Below, piece by piece: positions 27,846-38,118 of a stretch of DNA of 38,118 nt. The notes below the pieces were generated by a model. The model saw nothing but the letters and a program-made list of their open reading frames with translations, was not told where the DNA came from and searched no databases. The position numbers and the translations under genes were made by a program. The stretch comes from Gonapodya prolifera JEL478 (Eukaryota; Monoblepharomycota; Monoblepharidomycetes; Monoblepharidales; Gonapodyaceae): the NCBI GenBank assembly GCA_001574975.1, contig KQ965793.1, positions 217,572 to 255,689 on the forward strand, given 5' to 3'. How positions within the stretch are numbered: position 1 is the stretch's first letter; each line of letters starts with the position of its first letter.

Positions 27846-29549
27846 ATGGCGGTATTCGGGCGCGAGGACGAAGAAGTGAGAATCGACTTGGATGGTTTCA
27901 CCTTCTGCTGCGTCTGACGCTCAGCCGTTTCCCTTTGTCCTCGCTCGGTGACCAACGCCACTCGCTCCTCTGTCCCAATCTTGCGTCTCCAATTTCTCCT
28001 TTTCCGACTATTCCTGGCGGAGCGCAGATATGCACGCTCTTCGTCGTGGGCTTTCCGGAGGACATACAGGAGAGAGAGTTCCAGAACATGGTCGGTGGTG
28101 TTTGTGCTCAGTCCTAAAAAAAGTCCTCTCCTCTCACCGACCCGCTCTCGCACGCCGCGCTCACTTGCGCACATGATCTCGCGGGAATCTCTCCGGACGC
28201 TCGTGTAGTTCATTTTCAGCCCTGGATTCGAGGCAGCGGCCCTGAAGAAACCGGAGGAGGAAGATCCGGTCATGAGGCGACAGATTGTGAGTTCTTCCTT
28301 TCGCCTCAATCTCTCGCTTTTTGCTCGTACTAACCAAAATTGCATTTGTCGACCATGTTTTCGCGTTTCGGCGGCCAGATTGGGTTCGTCAAGTTCCGCA
28401 CAAAACAGGACGCTTTGGAGGCGAGAGATATACTAACGGGTCGAAAGGTTAGTTCGTTCTCTACCGAATGATGATATCCGCATTATGTATGATACATTTT
28501 GCCCTTTTATCCCGCCCTTTTCAAACTCCCAGGTGGACGCACATCGCGGCTCCACTCTCAAGGCGGACCTTGCTCGAAAGAACCTCCATACCAGACGAGG
28601 ACTCACCATCGATTACGCACCGAGCAGCAACTACTCCTACGCTACACACGTTCAGCACTACGCAAAGCGATACAACAGTCCCCTTCACGTCAACCCCGCC
28701 CAAATGCGATTCCAATACCCAGCGGGCCATGTTCCCTTCCAGCCACACGCTGACCGCTCGGGAGCAACACCAAGGCAGTACGCACTCCAAAATCAGCCGG
28801 GATCGATGAGCCCTCTGTCACAACAATCGTATTTGTCCGAACAAGATCTCTCATACCCAGGAACTTTCATCGGCAAACCTCCTTCGCGACCCCCGTTCTC
28901 TCCGCAACTTCCTGTGGCCGCTGAACCTCCTGATATGCACCGACGGGGACGGTCCTTCCCCGACCTATCCCCCATTCTCACTCGGTCAGCGAGCTCCGGG
29001 CCGGCTCCAAATCGAGACCCGGGAGGGCTCGCAGCTCTTGCTGCATCCCACCTGCCAAGCCCATCTCCTGACATGGGATCACTTTCCGCTGATGCAGTGG
29101 ACCAGTTTGGTTCATACGAGGTCCATCAGCTTAGGTCTTACAGAGGTTACGGCTCAAGCCTTGGCTCACAACTGGGCCACCGCTCGTTCCCTCGTTCGGT
29201 TTCTGAACGTGATATCTCTACCATTGACACATCCCAGTACGCTCCGTTGACTCCCCTCGCCTCCCTCGGCAGCTCGGGCTCGGGTGGGGATCGTGGGGCA
29301 CCATACAACGCCCATTTCGGGGGCTCATATCGCGGTTACGGGTCGAGTTCAGACTCTGTGAGTGGATACGCCGACTTCCTTCTGGAGCGTGACGCGACGA
29401 GAGTGAGCTCTCACAACGGAAGGACACTGAGTGGGTCAAGTTCTGCCGACCTGGACAGTTTGGCGAGCGCAGAACTCCTCAGTAGCTCTGTGGAGAAACT
29501 CTTACTGGAGAGTGGTAAGCTCAACGAAGGCGCCAGGGTTGGAAATTGA
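27846..29549 (+). CDS. RRM protein of RBPMS/couch-potato (Whi3-like) type, 5 exons
   Basis: Exons 27846-27875, 28028-28090, 28209-28286, 28379-28447, 28533-29549 close in phase, about 418 residues. The single RRM starts almost at the N-terminus: RNP2 is CTLFVVGFPEDI, then FSPGFEAAALKKPEEEDP, RNP1 is IGFVKFRTKQDAL, then EARDILTGRKVD and LKADLARKNLHTRR. The FxPGFE and ST-LKADLAR-N features place it with RBPMS/Cpo proteins and fungal Whi3-like factors, which bind CAC-containing mRNAs and regulate translation or cell-cycle mRNAs. The remaining about 310 residues are low-complexity, rich in Ser, Pro, Tyr and Gln with motifs RSYRGYGSS repeated twice (at about 29137 and 29327), suggesting a disordered, condensate-prone tail. 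The start at 27846 was chosen because exon 1 (GREDEE) splices in phase to RNP2. Confidence 0.85.
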
Positions 29550-30154
29550 GAATGCAGTCGTTTCGGCACTGTATTCTCTGGAGTCCGGTCGCCACACCAC
29601 GGAGAACACTAGCAGCCCACATGATGCCCCTTATACCCGCAAGCAGCTGGACAAGACTACTGCCGGGACATTTTTCAGTAACTTCAACTCCCTTTTAAAG
29701 CAACCATGCACGACTGCATGCAGACGATGACAGGATACCACCCCCTTTTCCATTTTTTCCACCAACCACGTTAACACTACATCAGCGGATTACCTTCTTG
29801 CTTTTTTTCTCTTTTGCTTTCCATGACACTCACATGACCCATCACCCACACAATCCTCCGCGGGGTCGAAGCTCACGTGAAGGTGGTTCTCAAAAATCTC
29901 CAGACATACCAGCGGAAGAACGATTTCTGGTCTTGTTCCATCTCGTCAGTCTGCTCTCTGGACACTAACGTTAGCTGAACCACATTGGTCCTTACTTTTA
30001 TGTAAATTTCAAGTGTACTGAAAGAAATTTGGAAGTTCTGTATCCTGGGATGAAATTATATTTTAGCTTCAAAAGTCGGTTGTTCCTACAATACAGCATA
30101 TTGAATTCTGTGAAGCCCACAGAACTGGAAGTGATTGATTCACCAACCGGATCA
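29550..30154. other. intergenic between RRM and RTT106 genes
   Basis: 3' flank of the RRM gene and promoter of the RTT106 gene. No gene or RNA recognised. Confidence 0.45.
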
Positions 30155-31863
30155 ATGTACGTCACAAATCCGCGTTCGTTCCTCTGGTGATTGACCTCAC
30201 CGTTTCTTTCGGTGAACCTGGCTGGCATCGTTCGACCACCAACTGATTTCAACCCGCGCCGTCTCTTCAGGCTAGCAGCAATTCACGACCCGATTCTCCG
30301 CGTCGATGTGGAAACTTTTGTGGGATCCAATCCGGCATCAGCTCCATTGATTGGGCGAATCATTGCCCACTTTGTCGGCGTCCCACCTTCGGAAATCTTG
30401 ATCGGGAATGGGAAGCGGACCGTAGCGGACGTGGAAGAGGATTTGAAGACCGAAGGATTTTCGAACGGTGGCCTGGTACGAAGCGGGTCGTCTCAGAAGA
30501 AACCCCGCATGGAAAGTCCCCCGTTCCAACCCTTGTTCACTGCCCGGGAGGTTTCTTTCCAGAGTCCCATCCGCAAGAAGCTTGACCTTGTCATTGGACA
30601 AGACGGCCTCAGACTTCTCGGAAAGGGAGGGACGTCAGAGCTTGATCTTGCCCTCAACAATCGTGAAAGGAAGGTTCTCTGCGTTCCAACTCCCGACAAA
30701 GCGAAGGAAGGACATTTTACGGTCGCAATTTTTTTCGCGACCGAGTCGGGAGAAACATCAAGCCCAATAGGGTCGGCTTCACAGGTGGAGCCGCTTGTGT
30801 TCACGCTGGACGATAAACCCTTGAATGTGGTCGACTCATCCAGTTCGGTTACCTCCACGAGTCTAAAGAAGGCAGACTTTCTTCGCTCACTCTCCCAAAA
30901 TTTGCATTGCTCTGTTGTTGAGCCTGACATTGGCTCTTTCCAATCGTCCCGAAAAACGACTGCTTCAGGTGTGAAGCATCGAGGACCGAAGTATTTTGCA
31001 TCCGTATACCTCGGAGCAAAAGAATCTTTCCTTTTCCCTCTTGCTGAAGGTGTCTTTGTGGGAATGCGGAAGCCTTTCTTGTTCGTGCCTGTGCAGAATG
31101 TGAGTAACATTTTCTGTACTTGATATCCTATTTTCGGTGCTAAGCATTCCTTCCAGATTAAGAGCATGAAGTTGTCATCAATTGTGGGTGGCTAGTAATA
31201 ACTGTTGGGGCGACTCCGAACTATCACAGCACTTCTGCCTTTAGACATCTCGAACCTTCAACTTGGACCTGACGGTTAGCACTGAAGTAATCACAGCACC
31301 TGGTTTTCTCCCCAAACCTTCGGCAAGCGGAAGTGCAACACTTGAGTTCTCTATGATCGATCACGAGGAATATGAAGGTTGGACTTCTTTCTCGCTTGCT
31401 CCTGGCCGTGTGTCTTTCTACCGATATCCTTAATTTGCGCTTAGGTATTATGTCATACATTCGAGAACAAAAATCAGGATGGGATACTCTATCTACGGGC
31501 GTTATTACCGAGCGAGTCGACGGGGAAGCACACACCACCGATTCAAACTTGGACGAAGGGGCAGAGGTGGCGGACCTGAGCAGTGATGAAGATGATGAGG
31601 ATTACATGTCCACGGAATCCAGCGAGGAGAAAGCTGTGCGCGGATCCAGAAGAATGACGCGATCGCGAGCAAAGGGTGTTGCTTTGCAAGAACTACCGGA
31701 AGATGGGAAAAGCGACGAAGATTTGGACTCAGATTCAAGTGAAGATGAAAGTAGTGGGACCGGTAGTGAGAGTGACGTTGAAAACGGTGAAGAGAGTGAC
31801 GCTGGAAGTGACGAGGCGATGTCCGCAGCAGAAGAAGACGTTGATGAACTGGCGGATGGTTGA
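30155..31863 (+). CDS. RTT106: RTT106-like histone chaperone, 5 exons
   Basis: Exons 30155-30186, 30271-31099, 31157-31183, 31245-31377, 31445-31863 close in phase, about 479 residues. The tandem PH-like Rtt106 fold is visible: first PH region LDLVIGQDGLRLLGK, LCVPTPDKAKEGHFTVAIFF; second PH region KYFASVYLGAKESFLFPLAE, VFVGMRKPFLFVPVQN, SRTFNLDLTV, then EFSMIDHEEYEGIMSYI, a segment diagnostic for the family. The C-terminal about 120 residues are acidic (SSDEDDEDYMSTESSEE; DSDSSEDESSGTGSESD), as in histone chaperones. Known role: binding H3-H4 acetylated at H3K56, nucleosome assembly and heterochromatin silencing. Exon 1 is short and supported only by phase (ATG at 30155); the non-ATG frame upstream of 30271 has a stop, so some upstream exon is needed. 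Exon 3 is 27 nt. The gene ends 92 bases from the CFAP52 stop (convergent). Confidence 0.88.
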
Positions 31864-31955
31864 TCACGGTCCATGATTGACTCTTTTGTGCTGCATGATA
31901 TAATACCGACAATTGCATACACATGCTTCTAATAAGTGACAATCAAACACCCAAT

Positions 31956-34299
31956 CTAAATACCTGGCATCCTCCACCTGTAAACGGCACCCTCGGCGCT
32001 CACTGTAAGCACGGTTTTCTGATCTGGGCTGATGCGAACTTTCAATATATCGGCGGAATGCCCGATTCCGACCCCTATGACTGTACCCTCCTCATATCCG
32101 TAAATCTTCACAAGCTTGTCGGAGCCACCGACGACGAAGAGCCGCCCATCAGAAGAAATATCCAAACCGTTGATAGCATCTGACTGGGACGCTTCGATTT
32201 CACGAATAAGTGAGCCATCAAATGCTTCCCAGTAAGCAACCTTTGAATTAGCGATTGCCCATTGAACAATAGCCATGCGTTGAAGCCATAAAAGGGACAA
32301 ACCTTCCTATCCGTGCCACTGGTAAGAAGTTGTGATTCATCAGGAAAGTATACAACAGCTTTGAAGAAGCTTGGAGCAAAGAGAACTTGGTTTCGCACAA
32401 AGCGAGTGAGATCCCACACAATACATGATCCGTCTTGGCTTGAACTGACACACTCGAGGTTGTTGCGTCGTATTTTGATGCACGTCACTGTTCCCTTATG
32501 CTCTTTCATGGACTGCTCCAGAGATTGGACCTGTCTCGTCACTTTCCACACACGAACTTGACCATCATTCCCACCCGAGACGATTCGATAGTCTCCGAGG
32601 CTGTTGAATGCGTCCGTCACAGCAAGGGTTGTTACTCCGCCCTTATGCGCCTCGTTGATCTCAAACTGCAATCGCCCAGTTTGCGGACCAAAAGCGCGAA
32701 TCTTCCCATCAGTCCATCCAGATACAAGACTGCTTCCGTCTTTCTTGAAAACGATGCACTTGCACTCGAGATTCGGGACTGCGATGCGAAGAAGCTCTTG
32801 TGATGTGCTGGCATTCCAAAGACGAATTTGGTCCGATGCTGTGGCAAAAACTTCCGAAGACTCCCTGTTCCAGCACTTGCATTAATCGCCTGAGACAACC
32901 AAAGTAGTAAAATAGAAGACTCACTCGGGGAAGCAAACGTCATTCACGGCATTATAGTGACAGGTGCGTTTAAGCTTTGCCGCAAAATCGTTTGCATTCA
33001 GCTGGTAGATATTCGACAGTGAAGTACCAGCGTACAGGTGATCGTTGTCGACAAAGGTGAGTGACGTTACTGCTCCTTCCACCTTCGTTGTTCTAAGAGC
33101 ACATGAAGGTGATTGGAGCTCATCAGTGAAAATCCTCAAAGTTTGGACTCACTTGAGAATGTCGAATTTTCCCAATCGAAGAGCCGCAATTGTGCCATCT
33201 CCACAGCCAACCAAGATTGTCTCACCAGACGGGCGAAGCGCGATCGATGTTATGCCCAAGCTAAAGAGGTCCTAAACGGTTGCGAAAGGAAATTAGGACG
33301 AGAAAGCTTCGGTTGGATTTCATTTCAACACGACAAGAGTTTCTTTCAACAGGAACCTTTTCTTTTGGCGGGCCAGACTGCTTGAAAAGCTTGGTCTTGA
33401 GTGAAAGCTGCAGCAAGTCCCCAGTTGTCGTCCCGCAATACATTGATTCGTCAGACGAATCGATGGTAATCGACTTCACAATACGTTTCAGTTGTCCAAG
33501 TTGGCAGTCTGTTGGATGCATTTTGCGCTTCTGCGTATCCAGTTCCCATACCCTGAGAGTACCATGGCCACCTGATACGAACGTTGTGTCGGAGTTATTG
33601 AGGTATGCTAGCGCTGTTGTAACTCCCGATGTTTCTTTGGAGGCGACTGCGCCGCAAACGGCGACACCTCTTTCGACATCCCACGCGATGAGAGTGGCGT
33701 CGTCCTCTCCTCCAAGCGATACGAGATACTTCTCGTGGGGAGAGAAGGCGATCTTTTGAACTTTGACCTTGTGGAGGCTTAAGCGGTTGAGAAGCTTCCG
33801 GGTTGCAAAGTCCCATATAATGATATCAGCCTATCAATGCATTACTTGAGTTACTGTGAGAGCAATCGGCTTCAGAGAGAAAGTCGAACCTGGAATCCCA
33901 TGTGTGTCACCTGTCCACTCGCGATGAGTCTCCCACTTCTGGACACAGCAACACAGCTGATTTGGTTCGTGTGCCCCTGCAACATCGAAAGATGAGCTCT
34001 GAACCAGACTTCGCGCTTGTATTCAACAATATGGTGATTACCGACCTGTAGAAACTCTTGCGAGTTCGGCTTATTGTCCTTCTCCAGAACCACATTCGCT
34101 CCCACGGAATATATGAGGTGAACGCCATCAGGATGCTATCACAGATTCCGCGATGAGATCGGGGTATCTGTGTCGCGGGGATTTCCGATTTGCGTGGTCT
34201 CACTTTGATGAATCCACCGGGAACAGTCCCTCCAAACGCAACAGTTGTTTCAAGCTTCAGTGATACCGGAGGATTCGATGTTGTTGCGGAAGCCGCCAT
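31956..34299 (-). CDS. CFAP52: cilia/flagella-associated protein 52 (WDR16), 8 exons
   Basis: Exons on the minus strand: 34299-34204, 34135-34046, 33976-33890, 33830-33357, 33271-33153, 33092-32925, 32864-32303, 32240-31956; phases close, about 626 residues, close to the animal orthologue (about 620). The WD40 double propeller matches CFAP52 segment by segment: FIK-HPDGVHLIYSVGANVV, GHTNQISCVAVSRSGRLIAS, VSLGGEDDATLIAWD, GGHGTLRVWELD, QLGQLKRIVKSI with YCGTTTGDLLQL, IVSGGNDGQVRVWKV, EHKGTVTCIKIRRNNLECV, SSQDGSCIVWDLTRF, LLTSGTDRKVAYWEAFDGS, GVGIGHSADILKVRISPDQK. CFAP52 lies inside axonemal doublet microtubules, so the organism makes motile flagella, i.e. zoospores. The start is the first ATG in a frame joining PH-D loop 1. 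It shares a divergent 111-base promoter region with LCL2. Confidence 0.96.
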
Positions 34300-34410
34300 C
34301 TCGCAAAAGGAACGTGAGGAACAATCAGTTGGACCGTGTTTAATCGGGAGGGAACTTTCAGTTTGCCAGCATCGCTTGTGAAGTATCCACCCCCCGATAT
34401 TACACCGCAG

Positions 34411-34986
34411 ATGAAACTTGTCCGATTAGCGCTCACAATTCTCTTGGCTCTAACACTTTCGATTGCTGCGCAAGCTTTCTTCGAGCAGGTTTAGTACGAT
34501 ACCTCAATTGACACTTCTATCCACGATCCTTACGTTCCGTTACCCCCGGTCCAACGTTAAAGTTTTTCCAGGAAGGTCAACGCGGTGAAGATCACCGGGA
34601 GGAATCAAGTGGAACCGACAGAGCAGCGAATGGGGGTGGGTGAAAGGTTTCGATTCATCCACTTCGAATGCCTTCTGAGAACCTCTGAACAAAATTTCAG
34701 ACTGCCCGGGTTATCTCTGTAAAGACACTAAGATCTGCGTGGACTTTCCTAAGGTGGGTGGTTCGAATGCATAAGATGTTGAAACCGCTAGTATGCTAAC
34801 ACTTCAACATGTGATAGGACTGCCCCGTAAGTTCATGAACATACACGTCAGCCGAAAAGTGACAGCCGCAACCATAATAACCGGTTTATCGATTTCCAGT
34901 GCAAGAACGCGTTGTACCGAAAGTGCATGATTGGTGTGGACCATTTTGTTTGTGTGAGAGGCGGTGGTGAATGTCCTCTAGCGTGA
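34411..34986 (+). CDS. LCL2: LCL2-family small secreted protein, 5 exons with a 9-nt micro-exon
   Basis: Exons 34411-34488, 34572-34635, 34701-34753, 34818-34826, 34900-34986 close in phase, about 96 residues. Exon 1 is exactly a signal peptide (VRLALTILLALTLSIAAQA). The mature protein has the LCL2 Cys pattern: CPGYLCKDTKICVDFPKDCP, CKNALYRKCMIGVDHFVCV. In yeast LCL2 (long chronological lifespan 2) is a small secretory-pathway protein linked to ER-associated degradation; the molecular role is not established. The fourth exon, GACTGCCCC, encodes only Asp-Cys-Pro and is flanked by a TGATAG acceptor and GTAAGT donor; without it the conserved CPC-type cluster would lose a cysteine. Fungal LCL2 proteins are usually about 120 residues, so this one is slightly short in its linker. 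Confidence 0.85.
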
Positions 34987-35083
34987 CAATTTTCGAGAAT
35001 GGGTAGTGGTTTTGTCAGATTTTGCCATAAAATTTGTGCGCAAAGTTTTTCCGCACTGGTTCGTCCCTCCAACTCGAGCCATC

Positions 35084-35579
35084 ATGCAGCGCCTTCCCCT
35101 TGGAGCAGTCCGCACCCTCGCGCCATTCTTGCGCGCAGGAGCGCGAACGGTGGTTGCCCGTCGTGGTTACAGGACAGACACTCCCGGATTCCTGCCTTCT
35201 CTGAAACGACCCTTCGACACCCAAACCACAGTCGGTGAAATCTACGATGCTCTTTTCGTAAAATGGCCCTACAAAGGACTTTGGTGGCTTGTTCCGTTCG
35301 GCTGGTTCATGTCGTACACCTTCCAGGCGACGTGAGTTCTTCGATTGGTCTTAGATGTTCCGGCGGGACAAGGAGAAATGAATCTGTGGACACCGCACCG
35401 TAGCTTGTGTGGGAAGACGTCTCATGAGTGATGCTCTCATCTGGAGATGGTAATGGGTATCTCTCAGTGCCTAACTGACCCTTTCTTCCAATTCTTTCAG
35501 ACCTATTTCAGAGGCGGAAAAGGAGGCGCTGAGGGCTAGAGATGCGAAGTTGAAGTCCTTGGAGTTCCACCAAGAGTAA
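35084..35579 (+). CDS. small probable mitochondrial membrane protein, 2 exons
   Basis: Exons 35084-35331 and 35501-35579 join in phase 2 to give about 108 residues. The N-terminus looks like a mitochondrial targeting sequence: Arg-rich, no acidic residues (QRLPLGAVRTLAPFLRAGA, then RTVVARRGYRT). Then comes a conserved-looking segment VGEIYDALFVKWPYKGLWWL running into a short hydrophobic stretch (WWLVPFGWFMSYTF) that could span the inner membrane once, and a charged C-terminal helix (ISEAEKEALRARDAKLKSLE). This architecture resembles small accessory subunits of respiratory complexes or ATP synthase, but I cannot assign a family. Splice sites are standard GTGAGT..TTTCAG. Confidence 0.65.
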
Positions 35580-35874
35580 TGGTATGTTTGCAATATTGAA
35601 GAATCCATGAATGGCGCACCCTGACGCTGCTATTCTTGCCTCTGGTTTTTTCCTCTTAATGTTAATCATCTAGCAAATCGATTTCGCGGTTGTCGTTCGC
35701 TGTTCATTATGTGTTGAATGTATCAGAAATGAAATTCGCGAGTGTTCGGACTTGACTGTCTTGATATTCACAAGGGCAATTTTAGAGTGTCAGAAGAATC
35801 GTCCCAATGTATGATAGGTGCAATTTGCAGGGTGTACAGACAGGTCTTCAACAGTGGTGTGTTGCACTGCCAGC
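35580..35874. other. short intergenic region
   Basis: Separates the small mitochondrial gene from the GH63 gene. Nothing recognised. Confidence 0.4.
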
Positions 35875-38118
35875 ATGTCGATGTCCCCAACTACCCGCCA
35901 TCGGCGCTTGGGCGGCATTGCAGCTCTGATCTTCATCATTTTAGGGGCTCGTGATGGATTTTCTACGCCGATTGACCAAGCACTCCCTTCTCACAATCGA
36001 TCCTTGTTGCATGGAACATACTTGCCGAATCTTGTGAGTTGACGGGGTATACGGCAGTACAATGCACCAATCGATAACAAGACTACCTCTTGGTACCTGA
36101 AGTACTTCGGAACGAAGTCTCGCGTCGCGAATGGTGTTCGGACTGGTCTGATGTGGTTTGGAGTTGGGGAGGGGAACTATAACGGACTGCACAGTGGGTT
36201 CATGGTCTTTCCACCGAGTTCTATTGGTACTCGGTGACGTTAGTTGATTCTGGGGCAGATATTCGCCATACTTCGGAGCAAGATGACAAGAGAGGATCTT
36301 ATGGTTGGGAATTGCATGATGGACGAACGTTTGGATCGCAATGGATGGACGACCATGAAAACAATGCCAAGCTTCGAACGGATTTTGTGAAGTTTCATGA
36401 GTCTGGCCAGAGTGGGACGATTCCTTATGTCGACCATTGACAACCTCCATAACACGATTCCACAACAGCTGGGGACTGGGGCGTTCGCATTACCGGCAGC
36501 AAGATTAGACCTTCTGGTATGTTGTTCAATTCTTGCGTCTGAGTTCGACTGCTGGCTGATGGTGGGCATCAATAGAAGAAGCAAAAGTTTCTGTAATATA
36601 CTACGTCGCGTTGGAAGGGGAAGGGACTTTGCGACTTCAAAGCAAGGACTTTCAGCAAGTACGTCACTTTCGATCGCTGGCGCTGGTGTGATCTTAAGAG
36701 AAGCTCCATAAGGATCCCGAGATTCCAGCTGTATTTGAAGGCGTTACGCCCACTCTGGGCTCATTCACTCTTTCGATCTTCGATAGTGCGTGCGAATTTC
36801 GAATGAATAGGTCTCCCTCGTACGTTAAACTCGGCCATTCAGGCATCGACAACCAACCCCCGTACGAAGCGGAATCCGATCAAGACGAATCCGCGCATCT
36901 TCCGGATATCAATCAAGCCCATTTTCTAGGGAAGAGAATTGATCCTGCCGCCGCCTGGGAAGCTCGAAGCGAGTGATGTGTGGCACATACCCCGAAAATT
37001 GATGATCGCGGCTCACCAACTGGCGTTCTTGCAATTTGAAGGTTTCGCACAACAAGAGCTTTCAGATAATGCACAATCCATCCTGTCAGGAATGACACTT
37101 ACGTCGGAGTCCCAACCGCCGCAACCAGGATTTCTCCTTTCCCTTCCGGACACTGAAGAAGAGGGATCCAACATTTACTTTTTCCAGATCACCGTCAAGG
37201 CTCCATTTGAGGTGAAAATTTTTTCCCATTCCAATCTCTTTGCTTCAAGAAATTGATTGGTGTTTTTGAAAGCTGAATGCAGTCTTTCTAAATGGACCCG
37301 CGGCAGTTGAAAGATCAGCAACAACTGGTAATCGCCTTTTGTCCACTATATTCATCGTATCAAAATACTTACAAAGTCGCTTATAGCAACCTCTCGCCGA
37401 AAACTTGTTCCCAGTCTCATGGACAAACGAAAGCTCGCTTTTAATCAGAAGTTCAGAACCGTGTTCCAGTTACCTCCAGATATCCGGCAAAGTCACCTCA
37501 AGTTTGCTCAATATTCTCTCTCGAATCTTCTTGGCGGTATTGGCTACTTCCATGGTGACAGTATCAACATAAGGGAAGGATTCGGAGTCGATCCACCTCA
37601 AGAAGCACTTGTTCGCGCCGAAACCCGCGAACTCTTCACTGCCGTTCCCTGTCGACCGTTCTTCCCTCGAGGCTTTCTTTGGGACGAAGGGTTCCATCTT
37701 CTCGTCATCCAGGCATGGGACACCAGTTTAAGGTCTGCACTACCTTTTATCACGTCTCGCTTGTTCACACGCTTCACGCTGCATTTGTTTGCGTTGCGTA
37801 GTTTGGATATCCTGCAACATTGGGTGTCACTCTTTGACGAAAATGGCTGGGTTGGCCGGGAGCAAATCTTGGGCGCAGAGGCACGAAGTAGAGTGAGTGA
37901 AGCTCGTCTAAATCTCACCGCAATTTGTTCCATAAATTGATTCACATGGACTACAGGTCCCCGAGCGTTTTATTCCTCAGCATCCAATGATTGCAAACCC
38001 ACCAACCTTGGTTCTGCCGTTGTTGTCACTTTTGGATCGAGTCCAATCACAAGAACAAGAATTCGACACTCAACAAGGAACGCCAGGTGTGAAATCCCCG
38101 ATCGTTCTCTTTGCTTCA
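35875..38118 (+). CDS. GCS1: mannosyl-oligosaccharide glucosidase (glucosidase I, GH63), 5' part; runs off right edge
   Basis: Removes the outermost alpha-1,2 glucose from Glc3Man9GlcNAc2 on new glycoproteins in the ER lumen (GH63; yeast CWH41). Exon 1, 35875-36033, encodes a signal anchor (GGIAALIFIILGARDG) and LLHGTYLPNL. Then 36103-36193 YFGTKSRVANGVRTGLMWFG; 36259-36411 IRHTSEQDDKRGSYGWELHD and DFVKF; about 36470-36517 DWGVRITGSKI; later exons 36640-37210 with SIAGAGVIL, then APEDPEIPAVF and GFLLSLPDTEEEGSNIYFFQ; the catalytic half from about 37419: RKLAFNQKFRTVFQL, NLLGGIGYFHGD, then RPFFPRGFLWDEGFHLLVIQ (the Asp of WDEGFH is the family's general acid), LDILQHWVSLFDENGWVGRE, QILGAEARSRVPERF and HPMIANPPTLVLPLL. 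The C-terminal part with the catalytic Glu lies beyond 38118. About ten introns are implied; exact borders after exon 4 are approximate. I saw no frame break I could be sure of. Confidence 0.93.

Noticed and set aside
27611-28345. 244-codon minus-strand frame
   Set aside because: It lies antisense to the RRM exons and introns, has no motifs, and the plus strand has a phase-consistent gene with RNP1 and RNP2.
30191-30270. Use of the open frame from TTG at 30191 as the RTT106 start
   Set aside because: No ATG and a stop just upstream; a CTTCAG acceptor at 30265-30270 and a phase-compatible small first exon explain the frame better.

Overview
This window looks like nuclear DNA from a zoosporic (flagellated), early-diverging fungus of chytrid type. 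Genes are compact and rich in short introns with GT..AG borders (0 to about 10 per gene). Fungal-style genes (LCL2-like, RTT106-like, ENP2/NOL10, GH63 glucosidase, fungal INO1 and PRPP synthetase) sit beside a complete CFAP52/WDR16 gene. CFAP52 is a protein of the motile-axoneme doublet microtubules, which Dikarya lack. The species cannot be named from sequence alone.

Left third (1-11.7 kb): the 3' end of a catalase-peroxidase gene; an inverted, decayed copy of an MFS/monocarboxylate-type transporter; an F-box gene with a Cys-rich region; an AttH/kievitone-hydratase-like gene with a frame break; a complete 9-exon inositol-3-phosphate synthase gene; and the better-preserved transporter copy, which faces its decayed relative across about 7 kb.

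Middle (12-22.4 kb): PRPP synthetase (minus), divergent from a secreted modular Cys-rich protein gene built of repeated Cys modules, poly-Pro and poly-Gly linkers and 14-nt micro-exons. Then come ENP2/NOL10 (ribosome biogenesis) and, convergent with it, a proline-rich RING-type E3 ligase gene.

Accessory stretch (22.4-27.5 kb): an ankyrin-repeat gene with a frame break, a decayed short-chain dehydrogenase gene and a small coiled-coil hypothetical gene.

Right third (27.8-38.1 kb): an RBPMS/couch-potato-like RRM protein gene, the histone chaperone RTT106 gene, CFAP52 (convergent with RTT106), a secreted LCL2-like gene with a 9-nt micro-exon, a small probable mitochondrial membrane protein gene, and the 5' part of ER glucosidase I (GH63), which runs off the right edge.

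I assembled exon models by hand by following reading phase across GT..AG borders. For INO1, PRPP synthetase, ENP2, the RING gene, the RRM gene, RTT106, CFAP52, LCL2, the F-box gene and the small mitochondrial gene, all phases close. Phase does not close, or stops intervene, in the transporter copies, the AttH-like gene, the Cys-rich gene, the ankyrin gene and the dehydrogenase. This contrast between conserved and accessory genes is one of the main observations. I found no tRNA, rRNA, CRISPR array or autonomous mobile element.
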